Source: Burkholderiales bacterium (GTDB lineage Bacteria; Pseudomonadota; Gammaproteobacteria; Burkholderiales; Nitrosomonadaceae). From it: DNA of 25,951 nt. The stretch lies in contig JACKLU010000023.1 in assembly GCA_024235735.1 (NCBI GenBank), forward strand, positions 1-25,951, in the 5' to 3' direction. This document shows, piece after piece, positions 9,354-16,073 of this stretch. Under the pieces are notes generated by a model. That model ran no database searches and was not told the DNA's origin. It worked only from the letters and a program-made list of their open reading frames with translations. A program made the position numbers and the translations under genes. Within the stretch, counting starts at the first letter, position 1, and each line of letters begins with the position of its first letter.

Positions 9354-10652
9354 TTATCGACGAAAACTATCCGGTACATCCCGTTTGACCGTACCCGTGT
9401 ATAACTGCCTGGGTCGGCCTATCTTATGATCCGGATCGGAAATCATTTCATTCCATTGCGCCACCCAGCCTATAGTGCGGGCAACCGCGAAAATCGCGGT
9501 AAACATGCTCGTCGGTATGCCCAGGGCGCGTTGCACGATGCCGGAATAAAAATCGACGTTGGGGTAAAGTTTCCGGGTTATAAAATAATCATCTTCCAAG
9601 GCGATTCTTTCCAGCTCGAGCGCCAGTTTAAACAACCGGTCATTTTCCAGTCCGAGCACGTTCAGTACTTCATGACAGGTTTCACGCATAATGGTCGCGC
9701 GCGGATCGAAATTCTTGTAAACCCGATGACCGAAACCCATCAATCGGTAATTTTCATCCGGATTTTTGGCGCGCTTGATATATTCGCCAATTCTTGAAAC
9801 ATCGCCGATTTCTTCAAGCATGTGCAGACAGGCTTCATTCGCGCCGCCGTGCGCAGGCCCCCACAGACAAGCGATACCTGCGGCGACACAAGCGAAAGGA
9901 TTGGCGCCGCTGGAACCGGCCAGCCTGACGGTTGAGGTCGATGCATTCTGTTCATGATCCGCATGCAGAATCAGAATACGATCCAAAGCGCGGACAATTC
10001 TGGAGTCGGCCTTAAATTCCTCTGTTGGCAGGGAAAACATCATGTGCAGGAAATTTTCCGCGTAACCGAGATCGTTGCGTGGATAGATGTACGGCTGGCC
10101 GATGTTATATTTGTATGCCATCGCCGCAATGGTTGGCATCTTGGCGATCAAGCGTATCGCCGATAATTTGCGATGACGCGCATCTGAAATATCCAGCACA
10201 TCGTGATAAAACGCAGACAGCGCTCCGACAACGCCGACCATTACCGCCATCGGATGCGCATCCCGGCGGAATCCGCTGAAGAATTTAACCAGCTGTTCAT
10301 GCAGCATCGTATGGCTTTTAACCAGCCTGTCGAAATCGGCTTTCTCGCTATCTCCAGGCAATTCGCCATGCAGCAGCAAGTGGCAGACTTCGGTAAAATC
10401 ACATTGCCGGGCAAGCTGTTCTATCGGATAGCCGCGATACAGCAGAATACCTTTATCGCCATCGATAAACGTAATTTCGGATTGATTACTTGCCGTGGAC
10501 AAAAACCCGGGATCGTAGGTAAACAATCCACTTTTGGCATGCAGCTTACGAATATCGACGACATCGGGCCCCATGCTGCCGGATATGACCGGCAGTTCAA
10601 TCGGCTGACTGCCGTCACCCAGAGTCAAGGTCGCTGTGCCTTTCTGTGTCAT
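9354..10652 (-). CDS. gltA: Citrate synthase (type II)
   Basis: It condenses oxaloacetate and acetyl-CoA to citrate, the entry step of the TCA cycle. The 432-residue length is typical of hexameric type II citrate synthases. Catalytic residues are visible as His268 in LWGPAHGGAN, His309 in MGFGHRVYKNFDPR and Asp367 in NVDFYSG. The N-terminal SGLFTYDPGF and GDKGILLYRGYPIEQL blocks are also typical. GGGGAGA stands about 7 bases upstream of the ATG. The gene follows sdhE after 136 bp, a wide enough gap to hold its own promoter (see 10683-10747). It is followed by odhA. Confidence 0.97.
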   Translation of the reverse strand: MTQKGTATLTLGDGSQPIELPVISGSMGPDVVDIRKLHAKSGLFTYDPGFLSTASNQSEITFIDGDKGILLYRGYPIEQLARQCDFTEVCHLLLHGELPGDSEKADFDRLVKSHTMLHEQLVKFFSGFRRDAHPMAVMVGVVGALSAFYHDVLDISDARHRKLSAIRLIAKMPTIAAMAYKYNIGQPYIYPRNDLGYAENFLHMMFSLPTEEFKADSRIVRALDRILILHADHEQNASTSTVRLAGSSGANPFACVAAGIACLWGPAHGGANEACLHMLEEIGDVSRIGEYIKRAKNPDENYRLMGFGHRVYKNFDPRATIMRETCHEVLNVLGLENDRLFKLALELERIALEDDYFITRKLYPNVDFYSGIVQRALGIPTSMFTAIFAVARTIGWVAQWNEMISDPDHKIGRPRQLYTGTVKRDVPDSFRR

Positions 10653-10682
10653 TCTAACTTCTCCCCAAATAATGTTGACTCA

Positions 10683-10747
10683 ATCACCCAGCATTCCCGC
10701 TGGTGATAGTATACTTTTTGTACGTTGCGCTGATTTTACAACAGCGC
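10683..10747 (-). promoter_or_regulatory. Possible gltA promoter/leader with two inverted repeats
   Basis: The sdhE-gltA gap holds a TATACT sequence on the minus strand (10708-10713), a good -10 match. No convincing -35 lies 16-18 bases further upstream, so an activator would be needed. Next to it are two inverted repeats. One, at 10683-10707 (ATCACCCAGC/GCTGGTGAT, 6-base loop, one bulge), would fall at or just after the transcript start. The other, at 10727-10747 (GCGCTG/CAGCGC, 9-base loop), lies upstream, where a regulator might bind. Neither is followed by a U-tract, so I do not call a terminator. Function is inferred from position only. Confidence 0.3.
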
Positions 10748-10788
10748 TCAATAGGCCCGCATTTACTTGAAACCGTCTTAACAGGGTG

Positions 10789-11028
10789 TTAACACTTTTG
10801 CAGCAGGCTTAATACCGGCATCAGACTTTCTTCCCGCAGCGTTTCACGTGCGCAGATCAGATCCCAGAGATCATTGTCAGGAAGTATCAGCAGCCGATCA
10901 AATTGCTGTAATTCATCCGCGCTGAGCTGGTAATAATGAGCGTCCATAAAGCGCTGCAAAATGATATCCAGCTCCAGCATGCCGCGCCGGCAACGCCAGC
11001 GGGCGCGTTCGAATTCCTTCGATTTCAT
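10789..11028 (-). CDS. sdhE: FAD assembly factor SdhE
   Basis: A small 79-residue protein that promotes covalent attachment of FAD to the SdhA flavoprotein of succinate dehydrogenase. It carries the family's RGxxE motif as RRGMLELD (residues about 14-21), and the family-like segments DLWDLI and LQQFDRLL. The ATG lies 4 bases after the sdhB stop and has no Shine-Dalgarno of its own, so it is probably translated by coupling to sdhB. The position between sdhB and gltA is the usual one in Betaproteobacteria. Confidence 0.9.
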   Translation of the reverse strand: MKSKEFERARWRCRRGMLELDIILQRFMDAHYYQLSADELQQFDRLLILPDNDLWDLICARETLREESLMPVLSLLQKC

Positions 11029-11032
11029 GGCT

Positions 11033-11728
11033 TCATGTCGTGCGCTTGACCATCATATCCTTGATTTTGCCAATCGCATCGGTCGGATTCAGTCCTTTCG
11101 GACATGCCGCCACGCAATTCATGATGGAATGGCAACGGAACAACCGATAAGGATCCTCCAGGTAATCCAGCCGTTCCGCAGTCGCCTGATCACGACTGTC
11201 TGCAAGAAAGCGGTATGCTTGCAGCAAACCCGCCGGGCCGACAAACTTGTCGGGATTCCACCAGAACGACGGACATGCCGTCGAACAGCAAGCGCATAAA
11301 ATGCATTCATACGCGCCTTCCAGCGCCGCGCGCTCTTCCGGCGATTGCAGCCGTTCGGTTTCCGGCGGCGGACTGTGATTGATCAGATACGGTTTGATTG
11401 AATGATACTGATTATAAAATTGCGTCATATCAACGATCAAATCGCGAATGACTGGCAATCCGGGCAACGGACGCACTTCAACAGGCTCCTTGAGACCGCG
11501 CAGCGGCGTAATACAGGCAAGTCCATTGCGACCGTTAATATTCATGGCATCCGAACCGCACACCCCTTCCGTGCACGAACGTCTCAAACTGAGACTGTCA
11601 TCCAGGGATTTAATGCGAATGAGCCCATCAAGCAGCATCTTGTCCGTTGACGCCAATTCGATATCGTAATCCTGCATGTAGGGCTTTTCATCTTTATCAG
11701 GATCATACCGGTATACACGAAACTTCAT
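11033..11728 (-). CDS. sdhB: Succinate dehydrogenase iron-sulfur subunit
   Basis: This is the electron-transfer subunit of complex II. The 231-residue product has the 2Fe-2S region SCTEGVCGSDAMN...GLAC (C52, C57, Asp60 in place of the third Cys as in E. coli, C72). The 4Fe-4S motif CILCACCSTACP is at about 142-153, and the 3Fe-4S region CHSIMNCVAACPKG at about 199-212. The start at 11728 is supported by GAGGAG six bases upstream and by the family N-terminus. The frame stays open upstream to an ATG at 11809 inside a MITE, adding 27 unrelated residues; I reject that start. sdhA, sdhC and sdhD, which normally precede sdhB, are absent; the MITE and then der lie there. SdhB must pair with subunits encoded elsewhere. 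Confidence 0.95.
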   Translation of the reverse strand: MKFRVYRYDPDKDEKPYMQDYDIELASTDKMLLDGLIRIKSLDDSLSLRRSCTEGVCGSDAMNINGRNGLACITPLRGLKEPVEVRPLPGLPVIRDLIVDMTQFYNQYHSIKPYLINHSPPPETERLQSPEERAALEGAYECILCACCSTACPSFWWNPDKFVGPAGLLQAYRFLADSRDQATAERLDYLEDPYRLFRCHSIMNCVAACPKGLNPTDAIGKIKDMMVKRTT

Positions 11729-11734
11729 CACCGA

Positions 11735-11740
11735 CTCCTC
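11735..11740 (-). promoter_or_regulatory. Ribosome binding site of sdhB
   Basis: GAGGAG on the minus strand lies six bases before the ATG at 11728. It decides the start in favour of 11728 over the in-frame ATG at 11809 within the adjacent MITE. It sits between that ATG and the target duplication of the MITE, so it belongs to the original sdhB leader and not to the inserted element. Confidence 0.75.
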
Positions 11741-11745
11741 TATTC

Positions 11746-11886
11746 GAGATTTTTGCACAGTTACTACGCGGCACGATAATCGCGTTAAAAATTTGCGAAA
11801 AATGCTCATTTACCCCGTGTAAACTCCGCTTTTTCGCAAATTTTTGCCTTATTCTCGCACCGCTCATGACACCGTGCAAAGGTCTC
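11746..11886 (-). mobile_element. MITE copy 1 (141 bp, IS5-like ends)
   Basis: A 141-bp non-coding element bounded by inverted repeats. Read on the minus strand it begins GAGACCTTTGCACGGT; the other end read inward begins GAGATTTTTGCACAGT. The bases TATTC flank it on both sides (11741-11745 and 11887-11891), a candidate 5-bp target duplication. A second copy at 13584-13724 in the opposite orientation is also 141 bp and differs at about 6 positions. Inside is a perfect 16-bp inverted repeat (11787-11802 with 11830-11845) extended by TTTAC/GTAAA around a short loop, so a transcript would fold into a long hairpin. It encodes no transposase. The ends resemble those I recall for IS5-family elements such as IS1106; the parent element is not in the window. 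It stands 17 bp upstream of sdhB. Confidence 0.85.
11787..11845. repeat. Long internal inverted repeat of MITE copy 1
   Basis: The arms AAAAATTTGCGAAAAA (11787-11802) and TTTTTCGCAAATTTTT (11830-11845) are perfect reverse complements. An inner TTTAC/GTAAA pair closes a 5-base loop. In RNA this would be a long AU-rich stem lying in the leader of any sdhB transcript that starts upstream. It could act as a processing site or weak terminator; this is inferred from the fold only. In copy 2 the matching right arm has two substitutions, so its stem is less perfect. Confidence 0.7.
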
Positions 11887-12088
11887 TATTCAATTTTCAT
11901 CATAGGCAGACATCAGGATGCAACCCGACCAAGCAGCAGCAGTTTAGCAGAAGGAAGACAGTAAGGTACAGGATATCTTATCCGAATCGAAGCCTGTGAT
12001 GGACTGGATTTTAAGCGGAAAAATCACTGTTTTCCGCTTAACAGCCTTCCTGTCAAGCCAAAGCCGGTCAGGAAAATGCCTCTTGGGC
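11887..12088. other. Gap between der and MITE copy 1, no gene seen
   Basis: With the MITE this belongs to a 360-bp stretch without a gene (11729-12088). After the target duplication at 11887-11891 come about 120 bp with no convincing reading frame, promoter or RNA gene on either strand, then the hairpin at 12011-12041. A second small stem TTCCTG/CAGGAA lies at about 12046-12076. hfq, which commonly follows der, is not present and no remnant of it or of sdhA is recognisable. Confidence 0.5.
12011..12041 (-). terminator. Perfect 12-bp stem-loop downstream of der
   Basis: TTAAGCGGAAAA (12011-12022) pairs perfectly with TTTTCCGCTTAA (12030-12041) around a 7-base loop. It starts 48 bp after the der stop codon. 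The position suggests it ends or protects the der transcript. No run of T follows on either strand, so it is not a textbook intrinsic terminator. It could instead be an mRNA 3'-end stabiliser or a bidirectional hairpin. Confidence 0.45.
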
Positions 12089-13507
12089 TTAGCCGTATTT
12101 TTTCCGGTTGCGGCGGCGCCGGTTATGCGCGCGCCGCAAATCGTCCTCGCTTAGCGGCGCGGGTTTTTTATTCGCATACGGATTGTGTCCGGCTTTGAAT
12201 TCGATGCGCAGTGGCGTGCCCTGCAAATGAAAGGCCGTGCGGAAGTAATTTTCCAGATAACGCCGGTAGGTATCCGGAATGTGTTCAAGCATGTTGCCAT
12301 GAATCACAATCAATGGCGGATTGGATCCGCCCTGATGCGCATAGCGTGGTTTGGGGCGCGACACACCGCCGCGCGGTGGCGCGTGTTTTTCAACAGCGGC
12401 CAGCAAAGCGCGCGTCAATTTGGGCGTAGGCAGTTTTGTCATGGCTGCGGCATACGCCTGATCGATCGAAAGCATGAGCTGACGCAGACCTGTCCCTTTC
12501 AGCGCGGAAATAAAATGTAGTTTAGCAAAGTCAAGAAAACTCAACTTGCGGGAAAATTCAAGTTTGATCAGATCGCGCTGATAACTTTCAATACCGTCCC
12601 ATTTATTAATCGCTACAACCAGCGCACAGCCCGACTGTATTATAAAATCAGCAATATGTGCATCCTGTTCGGCAATGTCCAGGCTAGCATCAAGAACCAG
12701 CACCACCACATTGGCGTCTTCGATGGCCTGTAGTGTTTTGATCGCTGAAAATTTCTCGACTGTTTCATTGACCTTACCCCGGCGACGCAATCCGGCGGTA
12801 TCGATTAGTGTGTAGTGCTTACCGTTATGTTCAAACTCGATGTAAATGCTGTCACGCGTGGTTCCGGGTTGATCAAATGCGATAACACGTTCTTCACCCA
12901 GCAGGCTGTTCACCAGCGTCGATTTACCGACATTGGGGCGTCCGACTATGGCAATTTTCGGCTGCTTGTACTGGTTCTCGCGCGCCTGCTCCGCATCGCT
13001 TTCTTCAGCCGGGTCGGGAAAATCAGCAAGCGCCAGCGCAACCAGTTCCTGAATATGATCACCGTGCAATGCCGAAACCGCGTAGGGCTCGCCCAGGCCG
13101 AGTTCGTAGAATTCCGCAGTCACCACGGCCCTCGCCATACCTTCCGTTTTATTGACCACCAGCATGATTTTCTGATCTTTTTTTCGCAGCTGGTCAGCAA
13201 TAATTTTATCCTGGGCTGTTACCCCCTGCCGCCCATCCACGATAAAAAGCACTTTATCCGCCTCGTCAATGGCTTGCATGCTCTGCTGCGCCATGGCGAA
13301 CAGAATACCGTCCTTAACCACCGGTTCCAGTCCTCCGGTATCCATTACCAGATAGGGTTTATCGCCAATCCGGCCATGGCCATAGCGTCTGTCGCGTGTC
13401 AGTCCGGGGATATCCGCCACGATGGCATCTCGGCTTCGCGTCAGGCGGTTAAACATCGTCGATTTGCCTACGTTAGGTCGGCCAACGAGAACAAGTGTGG
13501 GTTTCAT
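12089..13507 (-). CDS. der: Ribosome biogenesis GTPase Der (EngA)
   Basis: This GTPase acts in 50S ribosomal subunit maturation. The 472 residues hold two tandem G domains. The first has GRPNVGKS at 9-16, DTGG at 56-59 and NKTE at 119-122. The second has GRPNVGKS at 189-196, DTAG at 236-239 and NKWD at 301-304. A KH-like domain follows, and the basic tail (RRAHNRRRRNRKKYG) is typical of the family. The gene is codirectional with bamB, as in most proteobacteria. Here it is separated from bamB by 270 bp holding one MITE, and from the sdhB cluster by a second MITE in the opposite orientation. There is no clear Shine-Dalgarno before the ATG. TTGACA occurs about 50 bases upstream of the ATG but without a good -10. 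Confidence 0.97.
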   Translation of the reverse strand: MKPTLVLVGRPNVGKSTMFNRLTRSRDAIVADIPGLTRDRRYGHGRIGDKPYLVMDTGGLEPVVKDGILFAMAQQSMQAIDEADKVLFIVDGRQGVTAQDKIIADQLRKKDQKIMLVVNKTEGMARAVVTAEFYELGLGEPYAVSALHGDHIQELVALALADFPDPAEESDAEQARENQYKQPKIAIVGRPNVGKSTLVNSLLGEERVIAFDQPGTTRDSIYIEFEHNGKHYTLIDTAGLRRRGKVNETVEKFSAIKTLQAIEDANVVVLVLDASLDIAEQDAHIADFIIQSGCALVVAINKWDGIESYQRDLIKLEFSRKLSFLDFAKLHFISALKGTGLRQLMLSIDQAYAAAMTKLPTPKLTRALLAAVEKHAPPRGGVSRPKPRYAHQGGSNPPLIVIHGNMLEHIPDTYRRYLENYFRTAFHLQGTPLRIEFKAGHNPYANKKPAPLSEDDLRRAHNRRRRNRKKYG

Positions 13508-13583
13508 AATGGTCGGATACGGTTGTAATTCAATCTGCGTTTCTGGGAATGGATCTTTCTGTCAAAGACATCCGAACCTGCCA

Positions 13584-13724
13584 GAGACCTTTGCACGGTG
13601 TCATGAGCGGTGAGAGAATAAGGCAAAAATTTGCGAAAAAGCGGAGTTTACACGGAGTAAATGAGCATTTTTCGTGAATTTTTAACGCGATTATCGTGCC
13701 GCGTAGTAACCGTGCAAAAGTCTC
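13584..13724 (+). mobile_element. MITE copy 2 (141 bp, IS5-like ends)
   Basis: A second copy of the 141-bp element, opposite in orientation to copy 1 and about 96% identical to it (about 6 differences by eye). Its ends are GAGACCTTTGCACGGT on the left and, read inward from the right, GAGACTTTTGCACGGT: 16-bp terminal inverted repeats with one mismatch. The flanks are TGCCA (13579-13583) and TGCCG (13725-13729), a candidate 5-bp duplication with one later change. It splits bamB from der and is non-coding. Short open frames across it (for example one starting MSIFREFLTR on the plus strand) are by-products of the repeat, not genes. Confidence 0.85.
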
Positions 13725-13777
13725 TGCCGGATTTAACAATGAAAAAAGATAAAAAAAACAAATACCGTGCTGAAAAT

Positions 13778-14983
13778 TTATTTTGTTCTAAAAGCAAAAA
13801 CACCGCCTTTAGCCGTTTGCACCACAAAACCACCCGGAATCTGCTGCGGCTGTGAAAGTATCGCGCTGCCGTCGGTCGGTGATCTCATCAGTATGACGCC
13901 GTCATAGTTCCTCAATAGATTGACATACCCTTTGTCATCACCGATGACAATATATTGTCCGTCGATCAGCGGGGTGGTCAGTTTTTTGCTGCCCAGTTTG
14001 ACCTGTTTCCACATGCTGGCGCCGCTGCGCTTGTCATACGCCGCGATGACGCCGTTATCCTCGGTCACATAGACGTAGTCCCTATCCATCGTCAGACCGG
14101 CGTCACTGGAAGACTCACGTGACCAGATCTGCGCACCGTCAATAATCTGAAAGCAACCGACACGCCCTTGATACGCCGCGGCGCAAACCAGTTGATCGTC
14201 AACGGCCGGGGAACTTGTAATATCAGTCATGCGCTCAAGTTCGGTAACGCCGCGCGGTTGCGAGACGACGGCTTCCCAGCCCACATTGCCATTAAACAGA
14301 CTCATGGCAACCATTTTGCCACCCGCAAATCCGGCAAACACGGCGCCCTGCGTAATAGCAACGCCGGCGACACTGCGAACGGTCAATGGCGGCGTAGCGC
14401 CCTGATAGACCCATTTATTCACGCCGCTGATGGCATCAAGCCCATAAATACGCGCATCGACTGTACGCACGATAACGATATCGCTGTGAATACGCGGCGG
14501 ACTTAAAATTTCACTGCTGACTTGCGCCGTCCATAGCGCATGTCCCGCGCCATTGTAGGCCAGCACTTCGCCTTTGGACGTGCCGACCAGAACCATGCCC
14601 TGACCCGCGCCAACCCCCCCGGAAAACCGGAGTTTTGTTTTGACCGCCCAATCCACCTCACCAGTCCTGGGGTCCAGACTTGTCAGCTGCCCCTTTTCAT
14701 CAGCCACATAAACAGCTTCGTCATCATAGGCGGTGGCAAAACGGGCAATCTTGCTTTCACCGACACGTTGCTGCCAGATCTGCGGTATTTCATCGAGCGC
14801 CTTGAGCGCGGCCAGTTCTTCAGGGTCAATAACAACTTTTTCCTCCCGCTCCATCAATTCCGCCATCTGGTAGCCAAATGCCTGAAACAGATTGGGATCA
14901 AACGGCAGCGGCAGATTGCTGCAACCGGCAAGCGCCAATACCGGGAATAATACCGATAGCCGGGTAAAACTGCGCACGGACAC
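13778..14983 (-). CDS. bamB: Outer membrane assembly lipoprotein BamB
   Basis: BamB is the beta-propeller lipoprotein of the BAM complex, which folds and inserts outer-membrane proteins. The 401 residues start with a lipoprotein signal peptide; the lipobox is L18-A-G-C21. Ser at +2 suggests sorting to the outer membrane. The rest is a chain of PQQ-like propeller blades, for example LTSLDPRTGEVDWAVKTKL, VLAYNGAGHALW, IYGLDAISGVNKWVY, VIAAYDKRSGASMWKQV and a C-terminal GGVFAFRTK. It follows the yfgM-like gene by 20 bp, the usual order. The start is GTG at 14983, with a second GTG two codons later; no strong Shine-Dalgarno separates them. Confidence 0.93.
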   Translation of the reverse strand: MSVRSFTRLSVLFPVLALAGCSNLPLPFDPNLFQAFGYQMAELMEREEKVVIDPEELAALKALDEIPQIWQQRVGESKIARFATAYDDEAVYVADEKGQLTSLDPRTGEVDWAVKTKLRFSGGVGAGQGMVLVGTSKGEVLAYNGAGHALWTAQVSSEILSPPRIHSDIVIVRTVDARIYGLDAISGVNKWVYQGATPPLTVRSVAGVAITQGAVFAGFAGGKMVAMSLFNGNVGWEAVVSQPRGVTELERMTDITSSPAVDDQLVCAAAYQGRVGCFQIIDGAQIWSRESSSDAGLTMDRDYVYVTEDNGVIAAYDKRSGASMWKQVKLGSKKLTTPLIDGQYIVIGDDKGYVNLLRNYDGVILMRSPTDGSAILSQPQQIPGGFVVQTAKGGVFAFRTK

Positions 14984-15003
14984 GTTAATCGCAGGCCAAC
15001 CGT

Positions 15004-16023
15004 TTACTCATCAGACACACTGCCTTCATCGCCGTTATGTCCTTCATCGGCCCCATCCCTGTTTGCAGGCGCAGTTGTTTCTTCAATCTGTTCCGATTCT
15101 TCGACAGGCCGTGAAGACGCATCGGATTCATCGGCTTCACGGGCTTCATCACCGTCGACAGCTTCCTCTGCCACGCTGGCCGCATCAGTTTCGACAGAAA
15201 CAGCGGATTCGCCGGTTTCATCGATACCACCAGACTCCAATGCCTCAGCAGCATCGGCAGATTCGTCGGTGTCTCCGGTTTCGCCCGCGTCACCGGTATC
15301 ATTTGCGTCACGGCGCGCATCCGTGTCTGTTTCCCCGGGTACGCGCGATTGATTATCCGCACCATATTCGAGTAATCTTTTTGCGGTATAAGGTTCGCCG
15401 AGTGCATCTGCTTTCATTTGCACGATATTGTAATAGTTGGTGCTTTTGCTGAGCGCGTTCACTGCCGCTTCATACGCCAGGCGCGCCTCTTCGATTTTTC
15501 CTGAGGCAAGCAGAACATCGCCCTTCAGATCGGCGTAAAGTCCGCCGAAAGCATTGCTGTGCCGGGTGTTCAACTGCTGCAATGCCGCCGCGTAATTCTT
15601 TTCATCCAGCAAAATAGTCGCCAGCCGTAACCGGGCAAGATCGATCATTTCGGGCTCCTTGGCGTTCTCCATGACCCACTGCAAGTGCGTCTTGGCGCGC
15701 TGTAAATCACCCGCATCCACACTGGCCTTGGCTACAATCAACGCCGCCCTGGGCGCATATCCGCTAGAGGGATAGCCTTCGGTCAGCAAGTGCGCGGCAT
15801 CGGTAATCTTCATAAGATCTCCGGTCGTTTGCACCTGCTTCAGCAGTGCATACAAATCAGCGGCCTGCTGCGCCTGCTGACGCTGAAAATACTCCCATAC
15901 CTTGGTACCACCGATTGTTGCCACCGCTACCGCCAGCATGATGGTAATAATGGCGCCGTACCGGTTCCACCATGCTTTCAGCGTATCCAGCTTTTCCTGT
16001 TCCTCATGATCAACTCTTGCCAT
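15004..16023 (-). CDS. yfgM: YfgM-like ancillary SecYEG translocon subunit with a long acidic tail
   Basis: An inner-membrane protein with a periplasmic TPR-like domain. E. coli YfgM binds the SecYEG translocon with the chaperone PpiD. The N-terminus (EEQEKLDTLKAWWNRYG) and a single membrane helix at about 23-43 are typical of the family. TPR-like helices fill about 50-220, including TEGYPSSGYAPRAALI and GDVLLASGKIEEARLAYE. The normal family fold would end near residue 225. Here about 110 more residues follow (roughly 229-339), rich in Asp, Glu, Ala, Ser, Thr and Gly. About a third are acidic, with few Arg and no Lys. The tail is predicted to be disordered and periplasmic. It sits between hisS (50 bp upstream) and bamB, the standard place. 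The function of the tail is unknown. Confidence 0.85.
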   Translation of the reverse strand: MARVDHEEQEKLDTLKAWWNRYGAIITIMLAVAVATIGGTKVWEYFQRQQAQQAADLYALLKQVQTTGDLMKITDAAHLLTEGYPSSGYAPRAALIVAKASVDAGDLQRAKTHLQWVMENAKEPEMIDLARLRLATILLDEKNYAAALQQLNTRHSNAFGGLYADLKGDVLLASGKIEEARLAYEAAVNALSKSTNYYNIVQMKADALGEPYTAKRLLEYGADNQSRVPGETDTDARRDANDTGDAGETGDTDESADAAEALESGGIDETGESAVSVETDAASVAEEAVDGDEAREADESDASSRPVEESEQIEETTAPANRDGADEGHNGDEGSVSDE

Positions 16024-16073
16024 TCTGATTTCCTGAAAAAAATATCATTTACATGAAAAATTGCCTGAGCCGT

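Noticed and set aside
12815..13528. Long plus-strand frame of 237 codons opposite der
   Set aside because: It mirrors the conserved der coding sequence on the other strand and has no recognisable domain; likewise the frames opposite trhP, odhA, gltA, hisS and rodZ.
11746..13724. Composite transposon carrying der
   Set aside because: Each MITE appears to have its own flanking duplication, and no outer duplication around the pair is seen (TATTC versus TGCCG), so they look like two independent insertions.
13661..13855. 64-residue frame starting MSIFREFLTR across MITE copy 2
   Set aside because: The same reading appears in copy 1 because the repeat is the same; the frame runs on into sequence antisense to bamB. 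It is a by-product, not a gene.
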